From Corallium rubrum (Eukaryota > Cnidaria > Anthozoa > Scleralcyonacea > Coralliidae): DNA of 64,000 nt. Positions 48,357 through 58,560 of this stretch are shown piece by piece. Position numbers and translations under genes: made by a program. The notes beneath the pieces were generated by a model. It saw nothing but the letters and a program-made list of their open reading frames with translations, did no database searches and was not told the origin of the DNA. Numbering within the stretch: position 1 is the first letter of the stretch; every line of letters starts with the position of its first letter. The stretch spans positions 12,982,143-13,046,142 of the forward strand of contig OZ035998.1 of the NCBI GenBank assembly GCA_964035015.1, read 5' to 3'.

Positions 48357-49380
48357 TAGGAGGATATGCTGGTAAAACGGGGCCCAGTTTCCAAACCAAG
48401 TTGTTGTGGGTCCGCATGCATGTGTAGAGGGGTCCCCGGAAAATTTTTGAAATTTGGGTCTCTGAAATGACATTTTCCGCATTCTAACAGCAGTTTTGAG
48501 TAAACTTTTAATAGTTTTAAAACATATTTGTAATGGCACATTTCGTCATTTTTAACAAAGATTTTGTCCAAATTAGGCTTTAAATAGTATATTAGTTTGT
48601 GAAAATTATATAAAAAAAAATATACATTAACGCTGAATGTAAAAATATGCATGGACTGTATGGTCAAAGCCTGTTAAGGGCCTGAGGGTTACCAATAAAA
48701 ACAAAGGACGACGCATTTCCGTACGCATTCTTTCCCATGTGCTAACCACTTATCGACTATAGGCCTACAACTTATATTTTAATATGATTGTAGTTTGTAG
48801 ATCAGATGTTTGAAGCGTTTCAAACTTTAGATCCACATTTTCTTTTTGAGTTATCTCAAGAAATTGTAAGAACGACTCTATATTAGGAGGGGAAAAGGGG
48901 GAAGATTGGTCCACTTCCCTCCCGAACTCCGCGCGGACCCTGAACATTGTGCTCTTTTCAGAGGAGCTGCTTCTTGCCAGTCGTCCACCGTTTTCTTACG
49001 CCTTTTCTGTGCACGACGTTTGATGGCTTTCTTCATAATTCCAGAACTCAAAATGTCGGAGGAAATTATATAGCTTCCACTATAAACGCTACATGATTAT
49101 TTTATCCTAAGCATGTATTGCCTGATTGATACAATAGCCTTTTTTTACTTTCAGGCAAAGTCAAAAACATTTAAGGGCCCAAAGGGGGCCCAACAGGCAA
49201 GGGGCCCACCGGGCGTTTGGCCTGTAAGCCCAACTGGCCAGTCCGCTCCTGATCAGATTCTAAATTTGAAGAGAATAAAAAAACCTATAAAGTTAATTAG
49301 TTGATATAGGCAAAATAGAATGGTTCTAACCCGCATGACTCGTGTAATCAGTTACTAAAAATAGAGATGTATGATTCTAG
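48357..49380. other. Region upstream of the Kazal exon
   Basis: No supported exon. A minus-strand frame near 49040-48950 encodes a short basic peptide (MKKAIKRRAQKRRKK) without recognisable relatives. A plus-strand frame at 49156-49290 has a faint collagen-like GPKG/GPPG pattern after an acceptor-like CAG but no donor. Confidence 0.4.
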
Positions 49381-49593
49381 GTTACATTGGTTCAAAGCCT
49401 GTATGCAAGTTTGGTGCAAAACTAGACGAGGAAGGGAAATGTGTCTGTCCAAACTTCCATGTACAATTATGTGCCAACAATACGCAGATATGTGGCTCAG
49501 ATGGAATAACTTATCAAAACAGTTGTGAGCTAGAAGAAACCAAATGCAGAGACAAGAAGATTGCCCTCTTTGCTTTTAAGACTGGTCGGTGCG
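49381..49593 (+). CDS. Kazal-type protease-inhibitor exon of a secreted protein
   Basis: A phase 1-1 exon with AG before 49381 and GTAAGT from 49594. Its 71 codons include CKFGAKLDEEGKCVCP and ICGSDGITYQNSCELEETKC, then the closing cysteine RCG. ICGSDG-TY-N-C is the Kazal core, and the follistatin-like cysteine run precedes it. Kazal domains block serine proteases outside the cell. Two further same-phase exons downstream encode antistasin-like modules, so this is one module of a larger secreted protein. The signal-peptide exon is not visible; MILG at 49371 reads through the splice acceptor and is not a start. Confidence 0.85.
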
Positions 49594-50455
49594 GTAAGTA
49601 GTTTATTGTTTCAAGCGTTTTATCTGTAGGAAAATTTTTGGATAAATATAGTTTCACTAATAATGACGCCGGGCAACTTAGCCCCGGGACAAATATATTT
49701 TTCCGTTCACATGATAAGGATCGACGTCCTCGGAAACCGTGGGTATGTTTTGTGCAGAGAATTATAAAGATATTTGAGTTGAAAAGTTTCTAAAAATCAA
49801 AGAATCGGCCCAAATATGCTCTGTAAGGCAATGCAAATCGTTTTGTTGATCACTATATAAGCGAATACAATTAAGGATTTATACCACAAGTGATAATTAT
49901 TTGAAAATTTTGCCAAAATTGCACGAGCCGTTAGGCGAGTGCAATTTGGCATAATTTTCAAATATCACGAGTAGTGTAAATCCTTAATTGTACGAGCAAA
50001 ATGTCAATCATATGATTACTCTTTTTTATATACATGACTTACGACACGTACGCTTTGTATACTCACTCACGCCTTTAAAGACGTCTTGTTTCATTACTTG
50101 ACAAGAAACATTTTCACTCTGGGTGTTCTCTGTACTCATTTCAAAATATTTACATGGAATTTTTAGTTCATAGTGTACCACAAGTCATTGGAAATGTAAA
50201 ACTAACTTTCCATTGCAGAACAGCTAGTGAACTCTATATATACCTGGAAGGCTGACTCCATTCAATCCCAGGACTAAAAAGTGAGGCAAAACATGGCGGC
50301 AATGGGGAATTTTTGGACGTCAGTTCTAGGCTCCTACGCGGTCATCTTGGATATCAGCCGCGGCCGTAAGCTTGATTTCCAGTCTGTGGAATTTTGCGAG
50401 CGGGCGAAATTTGTCATTGTCTTGCGAGCTCTCGAGCAGAACTAATCTAATTTAA

Positions 50456-50571
50456 GGCCGATTTCCACTAGGCGGAATTTTTCGTGCGGAGCGGAAATTT
50501 TCTTTGTCTTGTGATTTCTCGGGCGGAGCTTCCGCTCCGCGCGCAAAATTCCGCCTAGTGGAAAACTGGCT
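50456..50571. mobile_element. TTAA-flanked MITE
   Basis: GGCCGATTTCCACTAGGCGG to CCGCCTAGTGGAAAACTGGC; TTAA at 50452-50455 and 50572-50575. Same family as 51519-52100 and 23293-23429. A further, interrupted relative starts at 50577. Confidence 0.8.
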
Positions 50572-51238
50572 TAAAGGCTCATTTCCACTCAGGAAACACT
50601 GCACGAAAAAATGGATTTACTCATATTTGCGACGAGGTAGATGTATAGCAAATATATTTATTGAAATTTGTTGTATGGAAAACAAGGGGAAGCCCGTATG
50701 TGTTACATATTTGCGAAATGCTGAGTAAATACGGGCTTCCTCGCGTTTACCTTGCAGCAAATTCGAGTGAATATTATATTTGCTACACATTTACGCTTTA
50801 ACAAATATAGGTAAACCTAATTTTTCGTCGAGTGAAAATTTTCCTTGGAGAGAAAATTTTTCTTTGTCTTAAGTTCATTATTTTCACCCGAGAGCTCACA
50901 AGACAAAGAAAAAATTTCTGTCCAAGGAACTTTTTCCTGTGTGGAGTCACTGTGGCTTGATTAAGTTTGAAGCATGCTCGGCAACAGGCAACCGATCGAT
51001 ACTTATATGGCTTACTCTGAGGAACTCTTTTACCAGAACGATCGTAAGAAAAAAAGAAGTTAGTTGGCTTTGGAGAGTCCTTTTTCTCCAAACTGCTGGC
51101 CACGCTCTGCAAGTGTTCAAGACTAGCCTCCAACAAAGTCTGTTTGGACGGTTTACGTGGCCTTCCAACTCCTAATTCTTCGTCGGCATATTGAAGAAGA
51201 CGCGTTGTGATTTAAGGGTTCTAAGTACTATGATATAT

Positions 51239-51424
51239 AATAAAACCTTATTCAAAAATGGCCGCCGAATTAAAATTCTTTTATATACATATACATTAGC
51301 CCTTATAAACTCGTTTTCATGTGTGAAATTCAAAAGAATTTTTACTTTAAAACGAGGTCATAAGGGCTAATTTATATGCACATAAAATAATTCTAATTCG
51401 GCGCCCATTTTTGAATAAGGTCTA
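51239..51424. mobile_element. MITE with CCTTATTCAAAAATGGCCGC ends, copy 1
   Basis: Inverted ends: CTTATTCAAAAATGGCCGCC and GGCGCCCATTTTTGAATAAG. The interior has AGCCCTTAT/ATAAGGGCT. The same family recurs at 53699. Confidence 0.75.
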
Positions 51425-51518
51425 TTACACTAGACTAGACACTACTCCGGTAATTCCGGAGCATTTGACCACGTGATTTGACATATACCTATTATTGGTA
51501 ATCTAAAGCCAGTTTTAA

Positions 51519-51666
51519 GCCGGTTTTCCACTAGGCGATTTTTTTCGCGCGAAGCGAATTTCTTTTGTTCGAATTCAATAGATTTCTGATTAGTTCCAGC
51601 TCAGAGCTCATGAGACAAAAGAAAAAGTCGCTTCGCGCGGAAAAAGTCGCCTAGTGGAAAACCGGC
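51519..51666. mobile_element. TTAA-chain MITE 1 of 4
   Basis: GCCGGTTTTCCACTAGGCGA to CGCCTAGTGGAAAACCGGC; TTAA at 51515-51518 and 51667-51670. Confidence 0.85.
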
Positions 51667-51670
51667 TTAA

Positions 51671-51812
51671 GGTCGATTTCACTCGGCGGAATTTTTCGTG
51701 CGGAGCGGAAATTTTCTTTGTCTTGCATGTGATTTCTCGGATGGAACTAATTAGAAAAGACAAAGACAAATTCCGCTCCCAGCGCAAAATTCCGCCAAGT
51801 GGAAAACCGGCT
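51671..51812. mobile_element. TTAA-chain MITE 2 of 4
   Basis: GGTCGATTTCACTCGGCGG to CCGCCAAGTGGAAAACCGGC. Shares the left TTAA with unit 1; right TTAA at 51813-51816. Confidence 0.85.
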
Positions 51813-51816
51813 TTAA

Positions 51817-51954
51817 GGCGGTTTTCCACTAGGCGAAAAATATCGCGCGAAGCGACATTTTTTTTGTCTCGCAAGCTCTCGAGTGGAACTAATTAGCCAA
51901 GACAAAAGAAAAATGTTGAGTCGGTCGACAAATGTCGCCTAGTGGAAAACCGCC
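51817..51954. mobile_element. TTAA-chain MITE 3 of 4
   Basis: GGCGGTTTTCCACTAGGCGA to CGCCTAGTGGAAAACCGCC. TTAA at 51813-51816 and 51955-51958. Confidence 0.85.
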
Positions 51955-51958
51955 TTAA

Positions 51959-52100
51959 AGCTGGATTTCCACTAGGCGAAAAATGTCGCGCGAAGCGACA
52001 TTTTCTTTTGTCTCGCAAGCTCTCGAGTGGAACTATAATTAGCCAAGACAAAAGAAAAATGTCGAGTCGGTCGACAAATGTCGCCTAGTGGAAAACCACC
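51959..52100. mobile_element. TTAA-chain MITE 4 of 4
   Basis: AGCTGGATTTCCACTAGGCG to CGCCTAGTGGAAAACCACC. TTAA at 51955-51958 and 52101-52104. Confidence 0.85.
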
Positions 52101-53325
52101 TTAAGTCTTTTTTCTCGAGGCCGAACCCAAACATACACCCTCTTGAGCGTGAGCAGTGTTGTGTTCCTTTTGTGTTTACTCTGTATTTACAAGAGAAATC
52201 CTCTGGGACCAGGGTATAAAAATTATTACGAAATAAATTAAGACTCACAGAGAATATTCAAATTTAGACAGAGAAATATTTCAGACGGCCCTGACTTGAA
52301 GCTCCGTAAAATCCACAAAAACCAATCGATCTCGCTAAAATCGTCATCAGTACATTCGTCAAGAACCTGGCTTTCAGTTTATTGCTCTTTCCACCCAAAC
52401 GTTCATCTTCGCAGCTCGAGAAACGTTCCTAAACTGAGGTGACACCGGCCGTTCGTATATACGCATAGGGATACAAACGTTACGTTTCAGTCGAGCTGCA
52501 TCTTTATGAATATACTACGTCTACGGCAATTTTCGCGAGATCGAGCGGTTTTTATGAGCTAATGACATAACCAAGGTTAACGACAAAGGAACCACGCAGG
52601 GCCTGGGAGAGAGTACATCAGTACCGATGATGCGGAGCCACATGAGCTCAGTCATTGCACGTTTAGCGGCACATCAGGTTGATAGCAGTCTATCAGTAAC
52701 GAGTCGCAAGGAAAATCTTAAATTACCCACCATCCCTCCCTACGGACAATTCAGGCTATAATTTCCACTGATAAATCAGTGTGAGAGGTGCAGACGGTGG
52801 TGGTCAGGTCAAGACTGGAGATCACAACATGGACTGCTGACCTGAATCCAAGTAATGACAAGCTCATGGTAAACCGGTGACCCCTGACTCCCCCGTCTGC
52901 ACCTTACCACCCACGTGGGTAAGTATAAGGTGTATATGTAGGCGTTAAATGTATTTTACGGAGCTTTAAATGAGCGTCCGTCTAAACTATTCGTTATTGA
53001 AAGTTGCCAGCCTTTCCTTATTTTTAGTATAAAGAGGTTATATTTAACCAGAAGTAAACATCTCGTCGAAATATAGTTGAAACTCGAGTCGGAAGTCAGA
53101 AAGACACAAGCATCAACAAATAGAAATTAAGCAGAAGCAAGTTAAGAACATTTATGTCGAAATTCTATATTCCATTTGAATTTGTGCCAACGGTCAACAT
53201 ACGCAGTTCCCTGTAAAGTAAATGAGTGGTTCGCGAAAAAAAAGACTAAGACTGACATCTAAGATGACCGCGTAGGGGCCTAGAACTAACGTCCAAAAAT
53301 TCCCCATTGCCGCCAGCCTTCCAGG

Positions 53326-53685
53326 CACTGATCTCAAATAATAGACTCATTATACTGGATAGAGCATCTATTGTTTCACGCGTGGCAAAAATTGAAGTCG
53401 GAAGTGAGGCTAAAAATCTCGCGGCGGCCATATCCGGTGGGACCCACAATATTGCTGAATCATAGTTTTCGCCTCTGGTTTTCACTTTAAATGATTGGAT
53501 TTTGAACGAAAACCAGCTAAATTTTTGTGACATGTATCTGTCGCTATGGGAGAACTTAATTTAAAAGTGGCTGTATGAAAACCAAGTGGGTCCCACCTGA
53601 AATGGCCGCCGCTAATTTATTCCGACTTCACAGCGAGCACCGGATGCTCTATCCAGTATAATGAGTCTATTATTTGAGATCAGTG
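53326..53685. mobile_element. hAT-type MITE with 8-bp target duplication
   Basis: CTTCCAGG at 53318-53325 and 53686-53693. Termini CACTGATCTC and GAGATCAGTG continue as inverted arms of about 50 bp (CTCATTATACTGGATAGAGC). An 8-bp duplication with a CA...TG end is typical of hAT. Confidence 0.88.
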
Positions 53686-53698
53686 CTTCCAGGTGTAT

Positions 53699-53884
53699 AT
53701 AGACCTTATTCATAAATGGCTGCCAAATTAATATTCTTTTATGTGCATATAAATCGTATCAGTCCTTATGAACTCGTTTTGAAGTAAAAATTCTTTTGAA
53801 TTTCATAAATGAAAAGGAGATCATAAGGGCTAATTTATAACATAAAAGAATATTAATTTGGCGGCCATTTATGAATAAGGTCTA
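53699..53884. mobile_element. MITE with AGACCTTATTCATAAATGG ends, copy 2
   Basis: Inverted ends AGACCTTATTCATAAATGG and CCATTTATGAATAAGGTCT flanked by TA. Related to 51239-51424. Confidence 0.8.
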
Positions 53885-54355
53885 TAGAGTTCACTGTTGC
53901 AGAATTGGCCGCCATTTTGAATTTTATTGTCAACATCGTTCCCAGGGCCTTGGGAGCAGTACAATTAATAAAATAATTGTACTGTAGTACAATTAATAAA
54001 ATAATTGTACTCCTCTCAACCAATCAGAATGTAGTCATTTTGTCATGCATATAATAAAGATAGATACGTTTCATTTTACCAAAAATACAATACAGCAATT
54101 AGTGTAAAAATGTAACATTTGCATAATTGTAAACAAAATCATAGAACAACAGACGCTGCATTTCCAGACCCTTCAACTCTAGATGTAAGGATTATGACTG
54201 TTACGTAAACATTGATAGAACTACAGAATTATTAATTTTTCACCTTGTATATTTGATTTAGAATAAACATTACTTCTAAATAATTTCCATAGTTAGTATG
54301 TAACAATCATAGCAATTTCGGTTTACGGTTTTATTTATTTTATTACTACACGCAG

Positions 54356-54466
54356 GTCATGAATCTATGTCTTGTGGGTCAATTACATGTACACCTGGTC
54401 TCTTTTCATCGTGTCCAGCTGGGCGTGTGCAGGATGTTTATGGATGTTTACAATGTCGATGTAGAA
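54356..54466 (+). CDS. Cysteine-rich antistasin-like exon 1
   Basis: A phase 1-1 exon of 111 bp (CGCAG before it, GTAAGA after it), in frame with the Kazal exon. Its 36 codons hold CGSITCTPGLFSSCPAGR and VYGCLQCRCR, that is C-x4-C-x7-C ... GC-x2-C-x-C, the spacing of an antistasin repeat. The following exon encodes another. Confidence 0.75.
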
Positions 54467-55579
54467 GTAAGAATTTTGTCTTTTTTGTTAGGATATATAA
54501 TTATTAAAATTATATTATTAAAAGTATAATGATTAATTTAACGTGATCAAAGACATGAAATCTTTGATGTGAATTAAACCAAAGGGCAACTGAAGGAATT
54601 CAGTATTGGTCTATTCGGGACTTACTAAGGTTAGGATTGATTATGGGCAGGTAATACTGACTGTATTTTAAACTTAAAGTGCCTATGAAGCGAAAATTAT
54701 TATTGTCTTAAAAAACTACAACGTAACATCTTTTGCAGATCTTCGTTTCCGTGCTTCGTTGTTGAGATATTTCAGTTTCTTTGATATGCAAATTAAACAA
54801 TTTGACATCACACGTGTATAATGAGTTGAGAAAGTTCTATATCTTTGCTATTATCAAACGAAATCACTTCGAAGCCGATCCAGTGCGTCTATTTCGCATA
54901 CAGCATGAGACATACAGATTTTTCATTTAAGACAATAATAATTTTCGCTTCATAGGCACTTTAACATCATTAACAGTAGTTATAGTTCAGAATCATCCTT
55001 AATATATAGCATATTAGGGCAATATCTTGGATTTAAATTGGATGGATTTGCATGCATGCACACCCTGGTTTCTAATATACACATTTAGACCGATTTACGC
55101 CTTGTAATCAAACTAGTTTGAAAGAGTAGTTAACATGTCTTTGAAGATTGTATAAAATTGCACTTAACGTTATGGCGGCCATGTTGGAGGCATTTTAACA
55201 AAAGAATCTCGTTAGCAGCTATTGTATTTGGAGTATATTTTCCTTCAACATGGCTGTTATATCTTTGTTTAGGGTGGCGCATTCTGTAATTATTGTTCAA
55301 GAAGTCTATATCCACTTTTTTTGTATACGGTTGTATTGTTATTATGTTGTATTTTGTATGTATTATTTGACATTGTATTGTTAGTTTATTGTACATAATT
55401 TTTGAAGGACCCCAGTGAAAAACACTTCGGTGATGTGGGTATCCTGAATAAAGATCATTATCAATAAGCATATGCCACCTCTTCCTTGAGCCCCCAAATT
55501 ATGAAGCGCCAGTTTGTGTAATCGATGAAATACGAAATGTGTTTACGTGGGGAATTGTCTTATTTCATTTTCTTCACAG
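54467..55579. other. Intron between the two antistasin exons
   Basis: Contains the MITE at 54678-54960. The stretch 55380-55465 (GAATAAAGATCATTATCA end) looks like a LINE 3' terminus but is too short to assign. Confidence 0.55.
54678..54960. mobile_element. 283-bp TTAA-flanked MITE
   Basis: AGTGCCTATGAAGCGAAAAT to ATTTTCGCTTCATAGGCACT, TTAA at 54674-54677 and 54961-54964. A different family from the 51.5-kb cluster. Confidence 0.85.
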
Positions 55580-55686
55580 GTAATCTAAAATCGCCATGTC
55601 CAACGTTGTCCCCTTGTGCACTAATCTGCAGTACGCCGACCGGTTATGTTATTGACGACAATAGCTGTCCAACATGCGCATGCAAG
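55580..55686 (+). CDS. Antistasin-domain exon 2
   Basis: Acceptor TTCACAG before it and GTACGT after it. Encodes SPCPTLSPCALICS, GYVIDDNSC and PTCACK, the classic antistasin/hirustasin pattern (C-x5-C-x3-C ... G-Y-x3-D ... C-x2-C-x-C). Antistasin domains inhibit serine proteases of the thrombin/factor Xa/trypsin kind in leeches and occur widely in cnidarian secreted proteins. If the donor at 55687 is not used, the frame ends at a TAA at 55714-55716 after ten more codons. Confidence 0.8.
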
Positions 55687-55743
55687 GTACGTGTGCTAAT
55701 GACTAATAGGCGTTAAATAATTTGATGCTGTGTTACACTTTAA

Positions 55744-56002
55744 TACTGCCATTTGCAAGCCACCGTTGGCTTGCGATTTTTTTCATGTTTGTTTACGTTT
55801 GAAAGTTGCAAGTTTCACCAGAAAATGTTGAACATTTAAAAATAAACCAATCAACTTGCGGCGTGATTTCAAAATGACGCCGCAAGTACGTTGATTGATT
55901 TGTTTTTAAATGTTCAACGTTTTCTAGTGAAACTTGCAACTTTCAAACGTAAATAAACATGAAAAAAATCGCAAGCCTAACGGTGGTTTGCAAATGGCAG
56001 TA
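55744..56002. mobile_element. MITE with TACTGCCATTTGCAA ends
   Basis: Inverted arms of about 110 bp (CATTTGCAAGCCACCGTTGG; CGGTGGTTTGCAAATG). TA on both sides, compatible with a Tc1/mariner-type target. Confidence 0.75.
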
Positions 56003-56912
56003 ACTGCGTTTTTCGCTTAATAGGTTCTTTCGTTTTCGTTTTGATACTCTCCATTTTTAATGCTGATTTTCCCAGTAAAGTAATTCGCCAGTGTTACTCA
56101 ACCAGTTGTATATGGTATCACTTATTAGAATACTTTATAAAATAACATTTTGAAAAAAAGCGCGGCGATTGGTTGAAAGCCGTGTTTTTATAACTTTATG
56201 GAAACACGGCAAGGTCCACGCCATTCAATACGCCATCATTACGGTGTAGGATCTGTGTAGGATACGCCATCCAGTACACCATCATACGCCATTATGAAGA
56301 CTGAAGAGTAAGGAGAATTACACTTTGATGCAGTGATTATTTTTACGTTCTATACCTATTTTCGACAGGTTATTTTATAAAGGAAATAGAAAACATTTTT
56401 CCGTGTTCCCATACAGTTATAGAAACACTTTGGAAGTTTGGGAGAACTCGAAATAGCGTGGACGTGTTCCCACTACAATTTCTCGTTCTCCCAATTCCAC
56501 TCGTGTTTCTATAACTCTATGGAAACACGGAAAATGTTTTCTATTTCATCATCTTTTTCTATTTTTTTAGAAAGTTTAGATGAAAATATTCTTGAGAAGG
56601 ATATCACATATTTTAGCTCCAGCTTGATGCATATATATAATGCGTTGGAAAAACTACGAACAAGTTAATATAAGACAAGACAAGACAAGACAAGACAATA
56701 CTTTATGTGCACTAGAGTACCTTTGAAGCTAATCTAGCTAGGGCGCACCTCTGTATACTCGAATTAGAAAAAAAATACTGTAAATAATTCTGTTGTTTTG
56801 GATTTATGATCGAGAAGCTGATTTTGGGTTTATTTAAAAAAAACTTTAATTGCCACTGCTGTGAGCATGCGATGTGGAGTGGCGACTGGCGGGTGATGTT
56901 GAGTTTTGTATA
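56003..56912. other. Repeat-derived DNA downstream of the antistasin exons
   Basis: Contains inverted CCGTGTTT/AAACACGG fragments (56180-56535). At 56660-56765 there is a minus-strand LINE-like 3' end with a (TTGTC)n tail. No gene supported. Confidence 0.5.
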
Positions 56913-57337
56913 CCGTAGTTACTCGTTTAAGCGCCGCAGCGCTCTTTAAATGTTTAGTGTTTGGGATGCGGCGCTTATCTGAGTGCGGCGCTCTTTAAAA
57001 ATTAGTCTATTTGTAAACGATAACAAGAAATGTTAACAACAAAATAAACATGTTTCAAGAGAGAGTATTAAAATATACTCACTTTGAACTTAAAAACACT
57101 GTAATACAGGAGAACAGTGTAAATTTCCGATGCTGATTTAAGATTGTAGATGTATTGCAGTTGTTTTTTAGTTTGGCTTCACGAACAATTCTGTCTGACG
57201 GTGCTTCGATTAAGCGCCGCATTGTTGTGAATAAGTGCGGCGCTTATTCGAGGAAGGCGCTCTTTAATATTTTTGCTCTCATATGCGCCGCTTAATCGGG
57301 GGCGGCGCAAGGGCGGCGCTTAAACGAGTAAATACGG
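56913..57337. mobile_element. 425-bp MITE with TA target duplication
   Basis: CCGTAGTTACTCGTTTAAGC to GCTTAAACGAGTAAATACGG, flanked by TA. The interior repeats GGCGCTTA/TAAGCGCC. Confidence 0.8.
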
Positions 57338-58330
57338 TACGCGAGTTGCACGATCATGCGCATGCATAATTTTGGCGGACCACAGGCATAATTTTGGCGG
57401 ACTATATGCATAACAAATGTGGTAAATGATAAAAATTCAACAATATCTGAAGACATAAGCATCAGGAATTATTTCTATCTTTAAAAATAGTTAAATTCCG
57501 TTTAGTATTGGCCACGTTTTAATGCATGTGGCCTGCCAAAAATGACGCGTGCGCAACACCGTACAGTTAACAACTGTCCTATATTAAAACATGCATATCA
57601 TACAATTGTAAATGGGTGTGAAGGGGACATGCCTTTGGTGTTGATATTCCCCACCCAGTTAATTAATTGCTTTTGCAATACTTTAACCCTTTATCGCCCA
57701 GTAGCCACTCCATTGACGAGTAAAATCGTCTGGCGTTAGCCAGAGTAAAATACTAAAGACATGGTTGGGCGATAAAGGGTTAATCTTGTTATATCTCCGC
57801 ATTTGCCTTTGAGTTTGCGTCTTTGTGGCCTGTGCACAAGGCCGGATTTAGGAATGTGGGGGCCATGGGCATCCTGTATGTGGGGGGGCTTTAGAAAACA
57901 GCTAGGCTGATACCACTACCTAAAGTTGAAACTATATAATTGGGGTTACTTGATTAATAATGCAACCTTTTTAATCTTTTTTTAAAAATAAATATATTTA
58001 TAGTATGGCTCATCTTCATTGTTTTTTCATACATGTATATCATTCATTTTGTATATACGTACCGTACATCTTATATTTGTTTTAATCTACTCTAATAGTA
58101 TATGATACCCAGTGCCATGCATGTACTATGGGAAACAGTATAATTCACAGCACAAAAAATTTAAAGGTACTTTGTGGGACCATGTTCCCACCATTAAATC
58201 CGGCCCTGGTACAGCGAGATAGTAAATACTTCTGGAGTTAATTTAACTGCAGATAAAACATCAAAATTAATGTATAATGACGGTAGAGGAAAGAACGTTA
58301 TAACTTATGTAATTTATATGATACGTTTGA

Positions 58331-58331
<1 letters not shown>
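57338..58331. other. Intergenic DNA with two short repeats
   Basis: A dyad at 57687-57782 (CCCTTTATCGCCCA; TGGGCGATAAAGGG) carries GACGAGTAAAATCGTCTGGC. A MITE-like element at 57836-58208 has ends CAAGGCCGGATTTA and TAAATCCGGCCCTG (hAT-like). No gene. Confidence 0.6.

Positions 58332-58406
<75 letters not shown>
58332..58406. repeat. (TA)n at left border of composite B
   Basis: About 37 TA units next to the Penelope family-2 3' tail. Confidence 0.95.
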
Positions 58407-58411
<5 letters not shown>

Positions 58412-58560
58412 CGTGTGGGTTTTGGTCTACGAAACGCAAAGAGTGCTCGATAACATATAGTTAGAGCAAATAGATTTTCGCTTACCTCAAAAGTCTGCTA
58501 CAGGCTGTTTCAGCTAAAAAAGAATCTTCAGGCAGATGACAATTTTCGAAAACAGGGTGC

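Larger units (their letters stand above)
50235..53697. repeat. Far-separated inverted repeats (possible larger element)
   Basis: CCTGGAAGGCTG ... CGGCAATGGGGAATTTTTGG ... CTACGCGGTCATCTT at 50239-50350 recurs inverted at 53263-53325. The right copy lacks about 45 bp and is split by the MITE at 53326-53685. This suggests the ends of a 3.1-3.5 kb element that has collected other MITEs inside. Confidence 0.55.
49594..54355. other. MITE-filled intron between the Kazal and antistasin exons
   Basis: A 4.76-kb intron holding many nested inverted-repeat elements (listed separately). Also a hairpin at 49866-49990 (ATTAAGGATTTATACCAC arms), a nested dyad at about 50610-50820, an unassigned stretch at about 52105-53255 with an inverted GGTGCAGACG/CGTCTGCACC pair, and twin 24-bp AT-rich palindromes at 53951-54012. 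Confidence 0.7.

Noticed and set aside
55130-55471. 113-codon minus-strand ORF in the antistasin intron
   Set aside because: Biased AT-rich composition and no domain; the plus strand looks like a LINE 3' terminus.
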